Origin: Verrucomicrobiota bacterium
Lineage (GTDB): Bacteria > Verrucomicrobiota > Verrucomicrobiia > Verrucomicrobiales > DEV007
DNA: 44,105 bases
Direction of reading: 5' to 3'
Assembly (NCBI GenBank): GCA_002862135.1
Contig: PKCI01000090.1
Coordinates: 1 to 44,105 of the forward strand
In this document: positions 18,094 through 26,353 of the stretch, piece by piece
How the letters are laid out: the number at the start of each line of letters is the position of its first letter
Position numbering within the stretch: the first letter of the stretch is position 1
Translations under genes and position numbers: made by a program
Notes under the pieces: model-generated
The model's input: only the letters and a program-made list of their open reading frames with translations
Databases searched by the model: none
Told to the model about the DNA's origin: nothing

Positions 18094-19692
18094 TTACTTT
18101 AAACCGAACTTCTGATACATCTCCACGTCGTGACCGTAGATGTCCTCATCGAAACGGACGCGGCCGTCGACCATGATGGTCGAGGTCCAGTAGATCAGGT
18201 AAACCGGCATGGAGCGTGAGAACTCTTCCTTGCGGTTGGGAGCATTGACATCCTGCATGGCAGCACGGACCGAATTGATGTTCCAACCCCCGTTCCGCTT
18301 GAGGAGAAGGTCAGCTAGTTCATCAGGCCGTGAAACACGAACGCAGCCGTGGCTGAAATCACGATCTGCACGGGTAAAGAGGGAGTGGTCCGGGGTATCG
18401 TGGAGGTAAACAGACGAGTCATTGGGAAAAATAAATTTCACAAGCCCCAGAGAATTATCAGGCCCAGATGTTTGGCGAATGTAAAGGCTCCCGGCGGCAG
18501 CCTTGTTTAGATTGGTGCTGTTCACGGGAAGGATCTGGTTAGGAGCCGCTCCATAAAATGGGATGATCTCGTAGTTGTGCTCGGCCATGTAGGCGGTGGG
18601 ATTACTTAGAGCAGCGGGAACGATCTCAGTCCTCGCGATAGAGGGGGGCACATTCCAGTAGGGACGGAAAAAGAGGTGCTCGATATCACCGTGAAATATT
18701 GGTGTTTGGTGCTTGCCCTTCACACCAACGATCACAGGCATCACCGTGATTTGTTTGCCCTTGTCGAACATGCGGAGGGCACTTTCTGCAATATTGACCT
18801 CGAGATGTTCGGACTTTTCGTAGGCGCGGGGCATCCAGCGTAGGCGATCAATGTTAATGATAAGAGAGTTGAGGCGGTCAGACGTAGGAATGTTGAGTTC
18901 GGTGAGTGTTTGTTGGCCAAGATAGCCATCTGGCTCGATGCCGTGACGAAACTGGAAAGACTTAATGGCGTCCGCCGTTCGCTGGTCAATCTCCTTGCGC
19001 CTTGTTTTCGTAGGACTTCCCCCTGGCAGGTCTCCTTCAGCCTGGAGGCGGGCGCGCAGCAGTTTGACTTCGGGATAGGGATCACCCGGCCCTGAAGCAA
19101 CTGCTGTCACGGGGAGTTTACGCCACCCGCCGAAGCGGGCGATTTCGCGATAGCGGGCTAGGCTCTTGACCATATCATCGTAGCGGGCGTCCTCGGGGGG
19201 GGCCTTATCGAGGAGCACGGCTGAAAATTGGCTGGGATCATATTTCAGTGCCTCATCGAGAAAGGCGAAGGCGGATACCTTCCGGTTGATGGGCTTCCAC
19301 TTGGGATGCATGTCTGTTGGTTCGGTAAAGCCATAGGCTAGCGCCTGAATTGCGTATAGGGCCAGCTGTGTGGTGCCAACGTCAGTCGCGGCCCGCTCGG
19401 AGGGGTCCAGACTGAGCTCGCGCCAGCGTGCGTCCCATTCGTTGAAATTGAAGAGGTGGGGGGAGAGGCCGTGTTTATCGAGCTCCTGCAGAAACTGAGC
19501 GAGGCCCATGAGGCGTTCTCCGGTCCAGATCGGTTGGTAGTTACGAGTGCCATACCACCGGGAAAGGCTTGAGTCAGCCGCTGAGGCTTTCGACTTAATA
19601 TACTGTTCCATTCCCTGGGCGGAGGCCTCAGTTTGTGAGAAGCTGAGCAAAAAAGCGCCTACGAGGGCCTGCATCCAAGGTTTCGGTCGCAT
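18094..19692 (-). CDS. Murein L,D-transpeptidase (YkuD domain, YcbB/LdtD-like)
   Basis: 532 residues. Signal peptide with cleavage near ASA-QG (residue 26). The N-terminal half is helical, with a domain like the scaffold of YcbB-type enzymes (WYGTRNYQPIW, residues 46-56). A peptidoglycan-binding repeat follows at about 235-270 (RTADAIKSFQFRHGIEPDGY). The YkuD catalytic domain runs from about 295 to 500, with the motif SHGCVRVSRP and catalytic Cys450. The enzyme makes 3-3 cross-links between meso-diaminopimelate residues or attaches proteins to peptidoglycan in the periplasm. The first ATG gives the signal peptide directly. It is convergent with the sulfatase and has no obvious operon partner. 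The call is strong; the subfamily is by overall resemblance. Confidence 0.93.
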   Translation of the reverse strand: MRPKPWMQALVGAFLLSFSQTEASAQGMEQYIKSKASAADSSLSRWYGTRNYQPIWTGERLMGLAQFLQELDKHGLSPHLFNFNEWDARWRELSLDPSERAATDVGTTQLALYAIQALAYGFTEPTDMHPKWKPINRKVSAFAFLDEALKYDPSQFSAVLLDKAPPEDARYDDMVKSLARYREIARFGGWRKLPVTAVASGPGDPYPEVKLLRARLQAEGDLPGGSPTKTRRKEIDQRTADAIKSFQFRHGIEPDGYLGQQTLTELNIPTSDRLNSLIINIDRLRWMPRAYEKSEHLEVNIAESALRMFDKGKQITVMPVIVGVKGKHQTPIFHGDIEHLFFRPYWNVPPSIARTEIVPAALSNPTAYMAEHNYEIIPFYGAAPNQILPVNSTNLNKAAAGSLYIRQTSGPDNSLGLVKFIFPNDSSVYLHDTPDHSLFTRADRDFSHGCVRVSRPDELADLLLKRNGGWNINSVRAAMQDVNAPNRKEEFSRSMPVYLIYWTSTIMVDGRVRFDEDIYGHDVEMYQKFGLK

Positions 19693-19887
19693 GAGGAAAA
19701 GACTTCGTAAATGTTAAGTAACCGCCTTTTAGTGATTAGTTCAATCGCTCAATTATGCCATCTAAATTCGCCCGAATCCGCTACTAGGACGGGGGATTCG
19801 CCCTATTTTGGCGGGTAAGCTGGGTGATCGAGTGATGGAGAGGTTGGATGTTGTTTCTCCAAGGGTAACGCATGAATTCGTTAGCGT

Positions 19888-20133
19888 ATGAAATCGCTTT
19901 TCATTTCGGATGTTCTGGTGCTGGCATTTTCGTTGGTCTAGGCCGTTGAATTGAAATCGGTCGTCAACTTCGAGTTATTTGGCGGAAGGAAAACTCCGGA
20001 AAGGTTTCATGGGTCGATCGAGGACGTGGCGATTGTTGTCAGCTCGAGCGAAGGTAGCTCCTGCGAGAAAAATCCGCTCCGCGTGTGGCAGGGCTGGAAG
20101 ATCTTAGGTGTTGTCTCGACGCTGAGTGTTTGA
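19888..20133 (+). pseudogene. Small secreted protein gene interrupted by an amber stop
   Basis: From the ATG at 19888 the frame reads as a signal peptide (MKSLFISDVLVLAFSLV), a TAG at 19939-19941, then AVELKSVVNFELFGG onward for 63 further codons to a TGA at 20131. The stop falls exactly where a signal-peptide cleavage region would be, and the sequence after it continues smoothly, which is why I read this as one broken gene rather than chance. The same frame beyond the TGA stays protein-like for about 27 codons (to a TAG near 20215), so the original may have been longer. I do not recognise the family. The remainder of 19693-20364 holds nothing else I can support. Confidence 0.45.
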
Positions 20134-20364
20134 GTTGAAGGCGACCCGAAAGCCAACTGCAACAGCCGGGTCAATGTGCGGTCTCCGTTTGAGGGAGACG
20201 GGCATGCATTCGGGTAGCACGAGCGCGCAGGTCAGCCCGACGCTCGCTGGCTGGGGTCCATACTCTGAAGAGCGGGCTCACGATGCTGGCGGCTCGAGTC
20301 CTTCGATGTTCGGTGGGTTGCTGACGGCAGAGGATTGAAGTCCTTCGCCGGATCCCCGCATTAA

Positions 20365-20946
20365 TTAGAATACGATTGGTGCGCCCTGATTCGGAAAGGG
20401 TTCGAAATCTGAAGGAATACCGGGGAAGTTCTCCTCCCGGAAACGATCCCAAGTGCGTCGGGTCTCCTCTGACATCACCTCCGCCATCATTTCCATGCAT
20501 CCGAAGCAGACCATGGCGCTGTCGAACATCTTGTCCCCAACACAGACGCCGGCGAACGAGTAGTCCCCGCCTTTGACCGCATCAAAGGTCTTATCGCAGA
20601 GTGCACACTCATCGAAACCGCTGACGTCGCGAATATTTTCGGCTTGGAATTTGGACAGGGCGATCTTGGATTCCTCGGACGCTTCGTCGAGCATAGCGTC
20701 GAGGCAGGGCAGACAAAGCGCGTATTCAATGATGCACTCTTCCTTGTTAAAGTTTTTAGAAATGCGATAGCCGTCTTTAAAGTCAGCCAGTGATTCCCCG
20801 CAGCGAGTGCAGGACACAAAAGGTCGATCCTCGTAGAACGAGTGGAGGACCTTGGGAATGGGCTCGCCTTGAGGAGTTTTTTCCTCCGGCATTTCATCGC
20901 CGAGAGGCTCTTCTTCGGGGATGAGGTCTTCAGAGTCAGAGCTCAT
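20365..20946 (-). CDS. Unknown protein with four CxxC motifs (probable double zinc-binding module)
   Basis: 193 residues from the ATG at 20946; a second ATG at 20970 is possible, but its extra residues look non-coding. The N-terminal 30 residues are very acidic. Two modules follow, each with paired CxxC knuckles: CTRC with CLPC, and CALC with CFGC, about 35-40 residues apart within a module. This spacing suits two zinc ribbons or treble clefs. There is no signal peptide, so it is probably cytoplasmic. The second module is followed by a helix rich in Glu/Arg and a proline-rich end. I do not recognise a named family. It begins about 48 bases after the FG-GAP gene stop on the same strand and may be co-transcribed with it. 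Confidence 0.75.
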   Translation of the reverse strand: MSSDSEDLIPEEEPLGDEMPEEKTPQGEPIPKVLHSFYEDRPFVSCTRCGESLADFKDGYRISKNFNKEECIIEYALCLPCLDAMLDEASEESKIALSKFQAENIRDVSGFDECALCDKTFDAVKGGDYSFAGVCVGDKMFDSAMVCFGCMEMMAEVMSEETRRTWDRFREENFPGIPSDFEPFPNQGAPIVF

Positions 20947-20994
20947 GTGAATCGTGTTTTGAATATTCATCAACAGAGCCGCTCGGTCGAGTTC

Positions 20995-22200
20995 TTATTT
21001 TCCCTCGTTCCAGATAATATGCGTGCCACTTTTGCCCGGAAGGACAAGGTCTTTCCACCCATTGCCATCGAGATCCTGCACGTTGATCTGGAGGCCGATG
21101 CCCGGACCTTCACCAGTGGGAGCGGATGAGATGAGGTTTTTAACCCAGCTGGAGGTATCCGGTTTCCAGTCATAATATTGAACGGATACGTCGTCGTGTG
21201 ATCCTGCATCCCTTCCCGAGTGGGCATAATATCGCTTACCAGTGATGAGTTCGTTTTCGCCATCGTTGTCGATATCGTCCCACGCGAGGCAATGGGCTTG
21301 GGAGAACTTCTTGTCGATTAGGTGCTGTCGCCAGACAGTGGTGCCGTCGGCGCGGGGCTGGAGTTGCTCGTGCCAGTAAAGGCCGAAGCTGTGACCGTCG
21401 GCCCAGATGAAGTCATTCCTTTCGTCGCCGTTAAGATCAAGGATGAGAACAGGGCAGCTGGCATGGGGAATATCGAAGTCGTGATGGTAAGTCCAAGGCC
21501 CTGAATACGGGCCATCAGCGGGTTGCTCGTACCAGCCGGCCTGGAAGATAATGTCCTGTTTGCCGTCGCCGTTGATATCGCCGAAGCCCATTCCGTGGCC
21601 GTTTCCGCTCTCAGATACGACATGTTTCTCGGTGGTGATCCTTCCGTTGTCACTTCGTAGCAGCCGGAAAATCTGGGTCGGGTTTGCCCTATTCCAGGAG
21701 TTTTCGATAAACTCGGGTGTGCCGTCGTCATCAATGTCGTGAAGGAAGGTGGCTTCGTTATGTCCGGTGCCGGTGTCGACCAACTGGTGAACGTTCCAAG
21801 CAGCTACGTCGTAGTTGCCGGCTCCGGGGTTCTCATACCAGTTTACAATTGGCAGGGTGAAAGCGCCTGAGAGAATGTCCAGATCGCCGTCACCGTCCAT
21901 GTCGATGAGATGCTCCGAATTGTTCTGCATGTAGTCCGCACCATGGGGCAAAATCTTGCGGACCGGATGTTGCTTGAAGTTGGGTGCCTGATACCAGAAT
22001 TCACCGGCGGTGACATCGAGCTTACCATCCCCGTCGATGTCGCCAACAGCGGCTCCTTCGTTGTTGTCTTTGTGGAGTTGCTCGACGCGCCATTTGATCT
22101 TAGGCGCACCTTTGCCTTTGCTTTTGCCTTTTTGTTGAGCGGTCAGGGTTGCTGCGACAGTCGTTATTAGCAGGACGGGGGCGAGATAGCTTAATTTCAT
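20995..22200 (-). CDS. Secreted FG-GAP/VCBS repeat protein
   Basis: 401 residues from the ATG at 22200, where a signal peptide (LSYLAPVLLITTVAATLTAQ) begins; 13 upstream in-frame residues are unlikely to be translated. A short lysine-rich stretch (QQKGKSKGKG) follows the cleavage site. The rest is an FG-GAP propeller with about seven acidic loops, including GDIDGDGKLDV, DMDGDGDLDIL, DIDDDGTPEFI, GDINGDGKQDII, DLNGDERNDFI, DIDNDGENELI and DLDGNGWKDLV. These loops resemble calcium-binding sites of integrin-type propellers. Function is probably ligand binding outside the cytoplasm; no enzyme motif is visible. It is divergent from the molybdate-type ABC operon. Confidence 0.87.
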   Translation of the reverse strand: MKLSYLAPVLLITTVAATLTAQQKGKSKGKGAPKIKWRVEQLHKDNNEGAAVGDIDGDGKLDVTAGEFWYQAPNFKQHPVRKILPHGADYMQNNSEHLIDMDGDGDLDILSGAFTLPIVNWYENPGAGNYDVAAWNVHQLVDTGTGHNEATFLHDIDDDGTPEFIENSWNRANPTQIFRLLRSDNGRITTEKHVVSESGNGHGMGFGDINGDGKQDIIFQAGWYEQPADGPYSGPWTYHHDFDIPHASCPVLILDLNGDERNDFIWADGHSFGLYWHEQLQPRADGTTVWRQHLIDKKFSQAHCLAWDDIDNDGENELITGKRYYAHSGRDAGSHDDVSVQYYDWKPDTSSWVKNLISSAPTGEGPGIGLQINVQDLDGNGWKDLVLPGKSGTHIIWNEGK

Positions 22201-22270
22201 GTCAGGGGGGATAATTTGCGTGAAATAGTGGATCCTCAAAGAGTTTTGATTTAGCCGCAGAAAGAGATGA

Positions 22271-22298
22271 ACGTTGGGAGTTTCATTACCACCAACGT
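22271..22298. repeat. Inverted repeat in a divergent promoter region
   Basis: ACGTTGG at 22271-22277 and its complement CCAACGT at 22292-22298, 14 bases apart, between the divergent FG-GAP and ABC-importer genes. It could be an operator or a hairpin. It does not match the ModE box I know. Nothing else stands out in 22201-22484. Confidence 0.3.
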
Positions 22299-22484
22299 AT
22301 CAATTTCCGGTCGGTGACCAAACGTTATGTGAAACAGAAATACGTAAAGACTTCGTTTGGCACTGAAAGGCTCGTGTCGTAATCCGAAGCGACCGCTGGA
22401 TGTTTTTGTGTCTAATTTAGCAGAATTTCAGCAGCCGCGGCAATTCGTTGCGCGGGGGATGGCTATATGTGAGAGTCGCCATAG

Positions 22485-23249
22485 ATGTCGTTTCCCGGAG
22501 CAAGATTGACCATAGTGCTTTTGCTTTGCGCAACGATTGGCGGTTGCGGCAAGCGAGAGCCGGACGGGCCGCGATTGTTGCTGCTCTGCGCGGCCGGTAT
22601 GCGCGAACCGGTTTCCGGGGTGGTTGGGGAATTTGAGGATCAGACCGGTATTGAGGTCGATATTCAGTTCGGGGGGTCGGGAACGCTCCTGGCGATGATG
22701 GATCAAGTGAAAGCCGATCTCTATCTCGCTGCCGATGTTGCATACATTGAAAAAGCTTCTGAGCAAGGTTTGGTAGTTTCGAGGCATGAAATTGGCACGC
22801 AGTCTCCTGTGTTGGCCTGGAATACTAGCAGAAAGTTCAAGGTATCAAATCTCCCGGAATGGGTCATGAATTCCCGGCGCCTGGGGATGGTGATCCCCGA
22901 GACCGCCGCCATTGGCAAAGTGACTGAAGAAGTGCTCAAACAAGAGGGGGTTTGGAGCGATATGGAACACCATGCCCGCTTTGTGACCGTTTATGAACTG
23001 GCGAACGCGATTCAGTTGGGTGCAGTCGATAGCGGTATTATTTGGGATAATGTGGCGGCTGGTTATGATGGCATAACGATTCAGAAACTCGCGAGTTTGG
23101 ACAAGGTGGTTTCCAAGGTGGAAGTCGCCGTGCTTCTGTCGAGTCCGCTTCCCGAGGTCGCGACCCGGTTTGCCGGGTTTCTAGCTACCGAGGAAACCGG
23201 TCGTGTTTTCTTCAGGGCGCATGGGCTTAAGATGCAGGAGACGCCATGA
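22485..23249 (+). CDS. modA: Molybdate/tungstate-type ABC substrate-binding lipoprotein (ModA-like)
   Basis: 254 residues. The N-terminus is a lipoprotein signal (LTIVLLLCATIGGC) with the lipidated cysteine at position 21. The mature part is a ModA-type binding protein: CAAGMREPVSGVVGEFEDQT, the oxyanion-binding GGSGTLLAMMDQ, DLYLAADVAYIEKA, and VTVYELANAIQLGAVDSGI near the hinge. The protein captures molybdate or tungstate outside the inner membrane and hands it to the permease. It is the first gene of a tight operon: its TGA overlaps the permease ATG by four bases (ATGA at 23246). The gene symbol is given for family likeness; the choice between molybdate and tungstate cannot be made by eye. 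Confidence 0.85.
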   Translation: MSFPGARLTIVLLLCATIGGCGKREPDGPRLLLLCAAGMREPVSGVVGEFEDQTGIEVDIQFGGSGTLLAMMDQVKADLYLAADVAYIEKASEQGLVVSRHEIGTQSPVLAWNTSRKFKVSNLPEWVMNSRRLGMVIPETAAIGKVTEEVLKQEGVWSDMEHHARFVTVYELANAIQLGAVDSGIIWDNVAAGYDGITIQKLASLDKVVSKVEVAVLLSSPLPEVATRFAGFLATEETGRVFFRAHGLKMQETP

Positions 23250-24070
23250 AAACTACATTGCCGTCTTCCAAGGGATTTCGTGTTAGCCTGATGGGGCTGG
23301 GGTGGGTTTATCTGGCCCTGATTGTGGGGTTGATTGCGGCTAACGTCTACTACGTCGCCAGCGAAGTGCCGAGGAAGGAACGGGATTTTGATCTCTTTTC
23401 GCCAGATCTGGTTCGAGCGTGCTGGTTGACTGTGATGACGTCAACCGTGTCGGCCTTGATATCGACCTTGGTTGCCGTTCCAACTGCCTATGTGCTCACG
23501 AGATTCAGCGGGCGGAGTTCACGCTTGTTGGAAACCGTCTTTGATATCCCGATTCTACTGCCGCCCCTAGTGGTGGGATTCTGCCTTTTACTGCTTTTTA
23601 ATCAGTTGCCCTTCGGAGGAAAATCGATTGATGAATGGCTCGGGACACCGGTGACTTTTTCAGTGGCTGCTATAATTCTCGCGCAGGCGACTATCGGAAC
23701 GGCTCTGGCCATTCGCTCGATGCGAGCATCCTTCGATGAACTTGATCCGCGGGCGGAGCAAGTGGCTCAGACTCTGGGATGCAGTCCCTTTCAGGCTTTC
23801 CAAAAGGTGGCTCTACCCTCAGTGAAGCGGGGGGTGGTTGGCGCTGCTTCAATCGCTTGGGCGCGCTCGATGGGGGAGTTTGGTCCTATCGTGGTTTTTG
23901 CGGGAACATTTCGGGGAAAAACCGAGGTGCTTTCAACCTCTGTCTACATTGAGATCGGAGCAGGACGGCTTGAAAGTGCGGCAATGGTAGCGCTTTTGCA
24001 AATGACGTTGGCAATTTCTGTACTAGTTGTTGTAAGGTGTTGTTTAACAGGTCAAAAGGAGGGATTTTAA
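23246..24070 (+). CDS. modB: Molybdate-type ABC transporter permease (ModB-like)
   Basis: 274 residues with about six membrane segments, starting at an ATG overlapping the preceding stop. The cytoplasmic EAA-type loop is visible as EQVAQTLGCSPFQAFQKVAL, followed by ARSMGEFGPIVVFAGTF, a segment highly typical of ModB permeases (GEFGA in most, here GEFGP). It forms the homodimeric channel for the oxyanion. Its stop codon is one base from the ATPase start, so translation of all three genes is likely coupled. Confidence 0.9.
   Translation: MKTTLPSSKGFRVSLMGLGWVYLALIVGLIAANVYYVASEVPRKERDFDLFSPDLVRACWLTVMTSTVSALISTLVAVPTAYVLTRFSGRSSRLLETVFDIPILLPPLVVGFCLLLLFNQLPFGGKSIDEWLGTPVTFSVAAIILAQATIGTALAIRSMRASFDELDPRAEQVAQTLGCSPFQAFQKVALPSVKRGVVGAASIAWARSMGEFGPIVVFAGTFRGKTEVLSTSVYIEIGAGRLESAAMVALLQMTLAISVLVVVRCCLTGQKEGF
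24056..24063 (+). promoter_or_regulatory. Strong ribosome binding site of the ModC-like gene
   Basis: AAGGAGGG lies eight bases before the ATG at 24072, inside the last codons of the permease gene. It is one of the few classical Shine-Dalgarno sites in the window, and it fixes the ATPase start. Confidence 0.75.
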
Positions 24071-24071
24071 C

Positions 24072-24716
24072 ATGATTCGCGTTACCAATATATCGGTTGA
24101 ATTAGGCACCTTTCAACTGACCGATATCAATTTGGAAGTCCCTCGAGGGAAGTGCGCTGGACTCGTCGGAAAGACAGGATCAGGAAAAACCACCCTGCTA
24201 GAAGCCCTATGCGGTTTGAGGGAGGTCGCCGGCGGTGAGATTGAGTTGGCAGACCAGAAGGTGACCCACCTGCCTCCTCGTGATCGTGACATCGGGTATG
24301 TCCCTCAGGATTCGGCCCTTTTTCCTGCTTCGACGGTGCGACAACATCTTGAATTTGCCCCTAGGCTGCGGGGTATGAGCGCCACTAAAATCGAAGGATA
24401 CATCGGAGAACTTTCTGAAGAACTCGGACTGAAGGCCCTGTTGGAAAGGCGGCCGTTTGGACTGAGTGGCGGGGAGAAAAAGCGGGTTGCTCTGGCACGG
24501 GCTTTGTCCAACCGTCCTCAAGTTTTGTTTCTTGATGAGCCTTTGTCAGGCCTCGACCCGGATGCGCGGGAGGAAACTCTGCGATATTTTTCAAAGATTT
24601 TCAGTCAATCGCCGGTGACAACCCTTTGGGTGACCCATCACCTGGAAGAACTGGGCCACCTTCCCGATGAAGTCTGGGAGTTGGATGAGGGAGTAGTCAG
24701 TTTACGATCGAGTTGA
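24072..24716 (+). CDS. modC: Short molybdate-type ABC ATPase (ModC-like, no TOBE/MOP domain)
   Basis: 214 residues, an ABC ATPase domain only. Walker A is GKTGSGKTT (33-41), the Q-loop region YVPQDSALFP (76-85), the signature LSGGEKKRVALARAL (131-145), Walker B VLFLDEPLSGLDP (151-163), and the H-loop WVTHHLEEL. Typical ModC proteins are about 350 residues because a C-terminal MOP/TOBE domain binds molybdate for regulation; that part is missing, and the gene ends cleanly after the helical subdomain. Such short forms exist in related tungstate and sulfate/phosphate-type systems. It energises the preceding permease. Its stop is followed within two bases by the end of a decayed ferritin-like gene on the other strand. 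Confidence 0.85.
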   Translation: MIRVTNISVELGTFQLTDINLEVPRGKCAGLVGKTGSGKTTLLEALCGLREVAGGEIELADQKVTHLPPRDRDIGYVPQDSALFPASTVRQHLEFAPRLRGMSATKIEGYIGELSEELGLKALLERRPFGLSGGEKKRVALARALSNRPQVLFLDEPLSGLDPDAREETLRYFSKIFSQSPVTTLWVTHHLEELGHLPDEVWELDEGVVSLRSS

Positions 24717-24717
24717 G

Positions 24718-25181
24718 CTAGTCTCTCTCGTGTTCTTTGATGAATCCGATGAATTCGAGGCGGTGCTCCCCGCGTCCGCTGAGCAGGCCGATAGCTGTGT
24801 TCTGAGTCCCATAGTCCACATCATAGGTGGCCTGGATAATTATGTTGTATTTGGCAAATGCACCATTATTTGCATCGATCACTCCTTTGATGGCACCAAC
24901 GCATCGGGGGTGTCAGGTTGCGGCTGAAGCGTCTCCTGCACTCTGGCCGTGCCGAAGTTACCGTGGACCGTACCGCCGATTTTCTTGATCCGGTCGGATA
25001 AGGTCTGAGCTCGAGTTGAGCTCTTCGGTGATATCAGCGGTGAGTGCCTTCTTTATAACTCGGACTGAACCCCATCGAGATTGATGGAAGCTGCGATGTA
25101 GCTTTGCTTGGTCGCAAGCTCCATCGCATAGGCGATCGTGAGTTTACCATGATTTCCTGACTGGGTGGGGTGCTCATCATT
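24718..25181 (-). pseudogene. Decayed ferritin-like (bacterioferritin/Dps-type) gene with three frameshifts
   Basis: Reading the minus strand with frame changes gives a nearly complete ferritin-like four-helix protein of about 150 residues: GKLTIAYAMELATKQSYIAA and INLDGVQSE, then a shift near 25057, IKKALTADITEELN, a shift near 25010, DRIKKIGGTVHGNFG and LQPQPDTPDA, a shift near 24900, and GAIKGVIDANNGAFAKYN, VDYGTQNTAIGLL and EFIGFIKEHERD to a TAG at 24720-24718. All three breaks are one-base events. The usual ExxH iron-ligand glutamate in the last helix reads RGEH here, so the damage is not only indels. No start codon remains in the first frame. Family assignment is from memory of the conserved pattern. 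Confidence 0.75.
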
Positions 25182-25232
25182 AACGTGGGACGTCGTTGCT
25201 TGCTCTTGCTTACAGATCCTCACGGTGATTCG

Positions 25233-25778
25233 ATGCTTGTTTCGGCGGCGGCTTCGCTTAGCGTTGGCGTTTTTATGACGGGGAGTATCGAACTGAAGTG
25301 GGGAGCTTTAATAGGCGTGGTCAATCTGGCTTGGCTGTACGCTTCCTACTACCTGGAGATGAGGGACAACGGCCTAGCACTCATACAGGCGAGTGTGCTG
25401 GTTGGAGGGATCATCTCCATCGTTGGTTACATTCTCGGTATGCGGGAAGTGTATAAGGCTGTGCCCGAGGCTACCTTTATTGAAAGTATGAGGTCGGGGG
25501 TAGTGATGTGCGGTCTTGCGACAGTAATCGTTGTTCTGGCCCAGATTGGATACCTCAAGGTGATCGACCCCGGCTACACCGACTACATTGTCGGTGAAAT
25601 CGGTGATTACTACGAGGGTGCCGGACTGGGTGCGGATGAAATGATTCAGATAGAGGAGGGAGCCCGCAAGACTTATGGATTTACCAGTTGCCTGCTTCAT
25701 GCCGGCTTGGGCGCATTTTTGACAGGAATCATTGCGACTTTTATTATTGTGGCTTTCCGGCTGCGTCTTTGTCGATGA
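25233..25778 (+). CDS. DUF4199-like four-helix membrane protein
   Basis: 181 residues from the ATG at 25233; a GTG at 25170 in frame would overlap the ferritin-like remnant and adds a hydrophilic lead, so I prefer the later start. Four membrane segments are visible: about 1-18, 26-42, 55-73 and one near the C-terminus (LGAFLTGIIATFIIVAF), plus one in the middle (VVMCGLATVIVVLAQIGYL). The YLEMRDNG loop after the second helix resembles the YRD...G loop of DUF4199 proteins, which are common in Bacteroidota and have no known role. The stop overlaps the next ATG (ATGA at 25775), so it is translationally coupled to the LAB_N gene. Confidence 0.72.
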   Translation: MLVSAAASLSVGVFMTGSIELKWGALIGVVNLAWLYASYYLEMRDNGLALIQASVLVGGIISIVGYILGMREVYKAVPEATFIESMRSGVVMCGLATVIVVLAQIGYLKVIDPGYTDYIVGEIGDYYEGAGLGADEMIQIEEGARKTYGFTSCLLHAGLGAFLTGIIATFIIVAFRLRLCR

Positions 25779-26353
25779 AGTTATCCCGAAAACAGGTAGT
25801 GGCAGCGGCCGCATTGCTTTTGATTGTTCCAGCGATCGGCTGGTTCTTGATGCTGGTTTTTGGCCTGGTGGCCCGTCCCGGGGAAAAATTGGCGCCGCCT
25901 TTCAATATGTCCGACCGCATCGCGACGATTGATGTCGTAGAGAGTGGTGAGGGCGGCTTGAGAGCCCGGTTCGATGGTTGGAAGGAGGGCGATCCTCAAT
26001 TGTCCGGAGAAGAGTTTTTGCGTGAACTGTATGCCCGAACCAGCGACCTGCCTCGGGTTTACAAGTGGCTCGACGTCACATCGATCGTTGGTGTGCTGTG
26101 GGTGCTGTTCGGGTTACTTGGCCAGGCTGTGTTCATGGGGAGAATGTTGGCTCAATGGTATGCCAGCGAGAAAGTACAGAGTTCCGTAGTGCCGCCGATC
26201 TTCTGGTGGCTGAGTCTCCTCGGATCTTCCATGCTAATGGTCTATTTCATCTGGCGAAAAGAGATTGTGGGATTTCTTGGACAAAGCACAGGCTGGTTTA
26301 TCTACATCCGCAATCTCTGGTTCATATACGGGAAGAAGTCGGGGGATACATGA
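25775..26353 (+). CDS. Membrane protein with LAB_N (lipid A biosynthesis N-terminal) domain
   Basis: 192 residues from the ATG at 25775, four bases overlapping the DUF4199-like gene. An N-terminal membrane helix (VVAAAALLLIVPAIGWFLML) is followed by a periplasmic segment of about 85 residues (25-110), then the LAB_N domain with three membrane helices: FGLLGQAVFMGRMLAQWYAS, PPIFWWLSLLGSSMLMVYFI and STGWFIYIRNLWFIY. LAB_N occurs at the N-terminus of some LpxB proteins and as a stand-alone membrane protein next to glycosyltransferases; it is thought to act in lipid or glycolipid handling at the inner membrane, but the reaction is unproven. Its stop overlaps the ATG of the next small frame. Confidence 0.85.
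   Translation: MKLSRKQVVAAAALLLIVPAIGWFLMLVFGLVARPGEKLAPPFNMSDRIATIDVVESGEGGLRARFDGWKEGDPQLSGEEFLRELYARTSDLPRVYKWLDVTSIVGVLWVLFGLLGQAVFMGRMLAQWYASEKVQSSVVPPIFWWLSLLGSSMLMVYFIWRKEIVGFLGQSTGWFIYIRNLWFIYGKKSGDT

Noticed and set aside
20171-20500. 109-codon minus-strand frame
   Set aside because: Overlaps the four-CxxC gene on the same strand in another frame; Arg-rich composition typical of a shadow frame.
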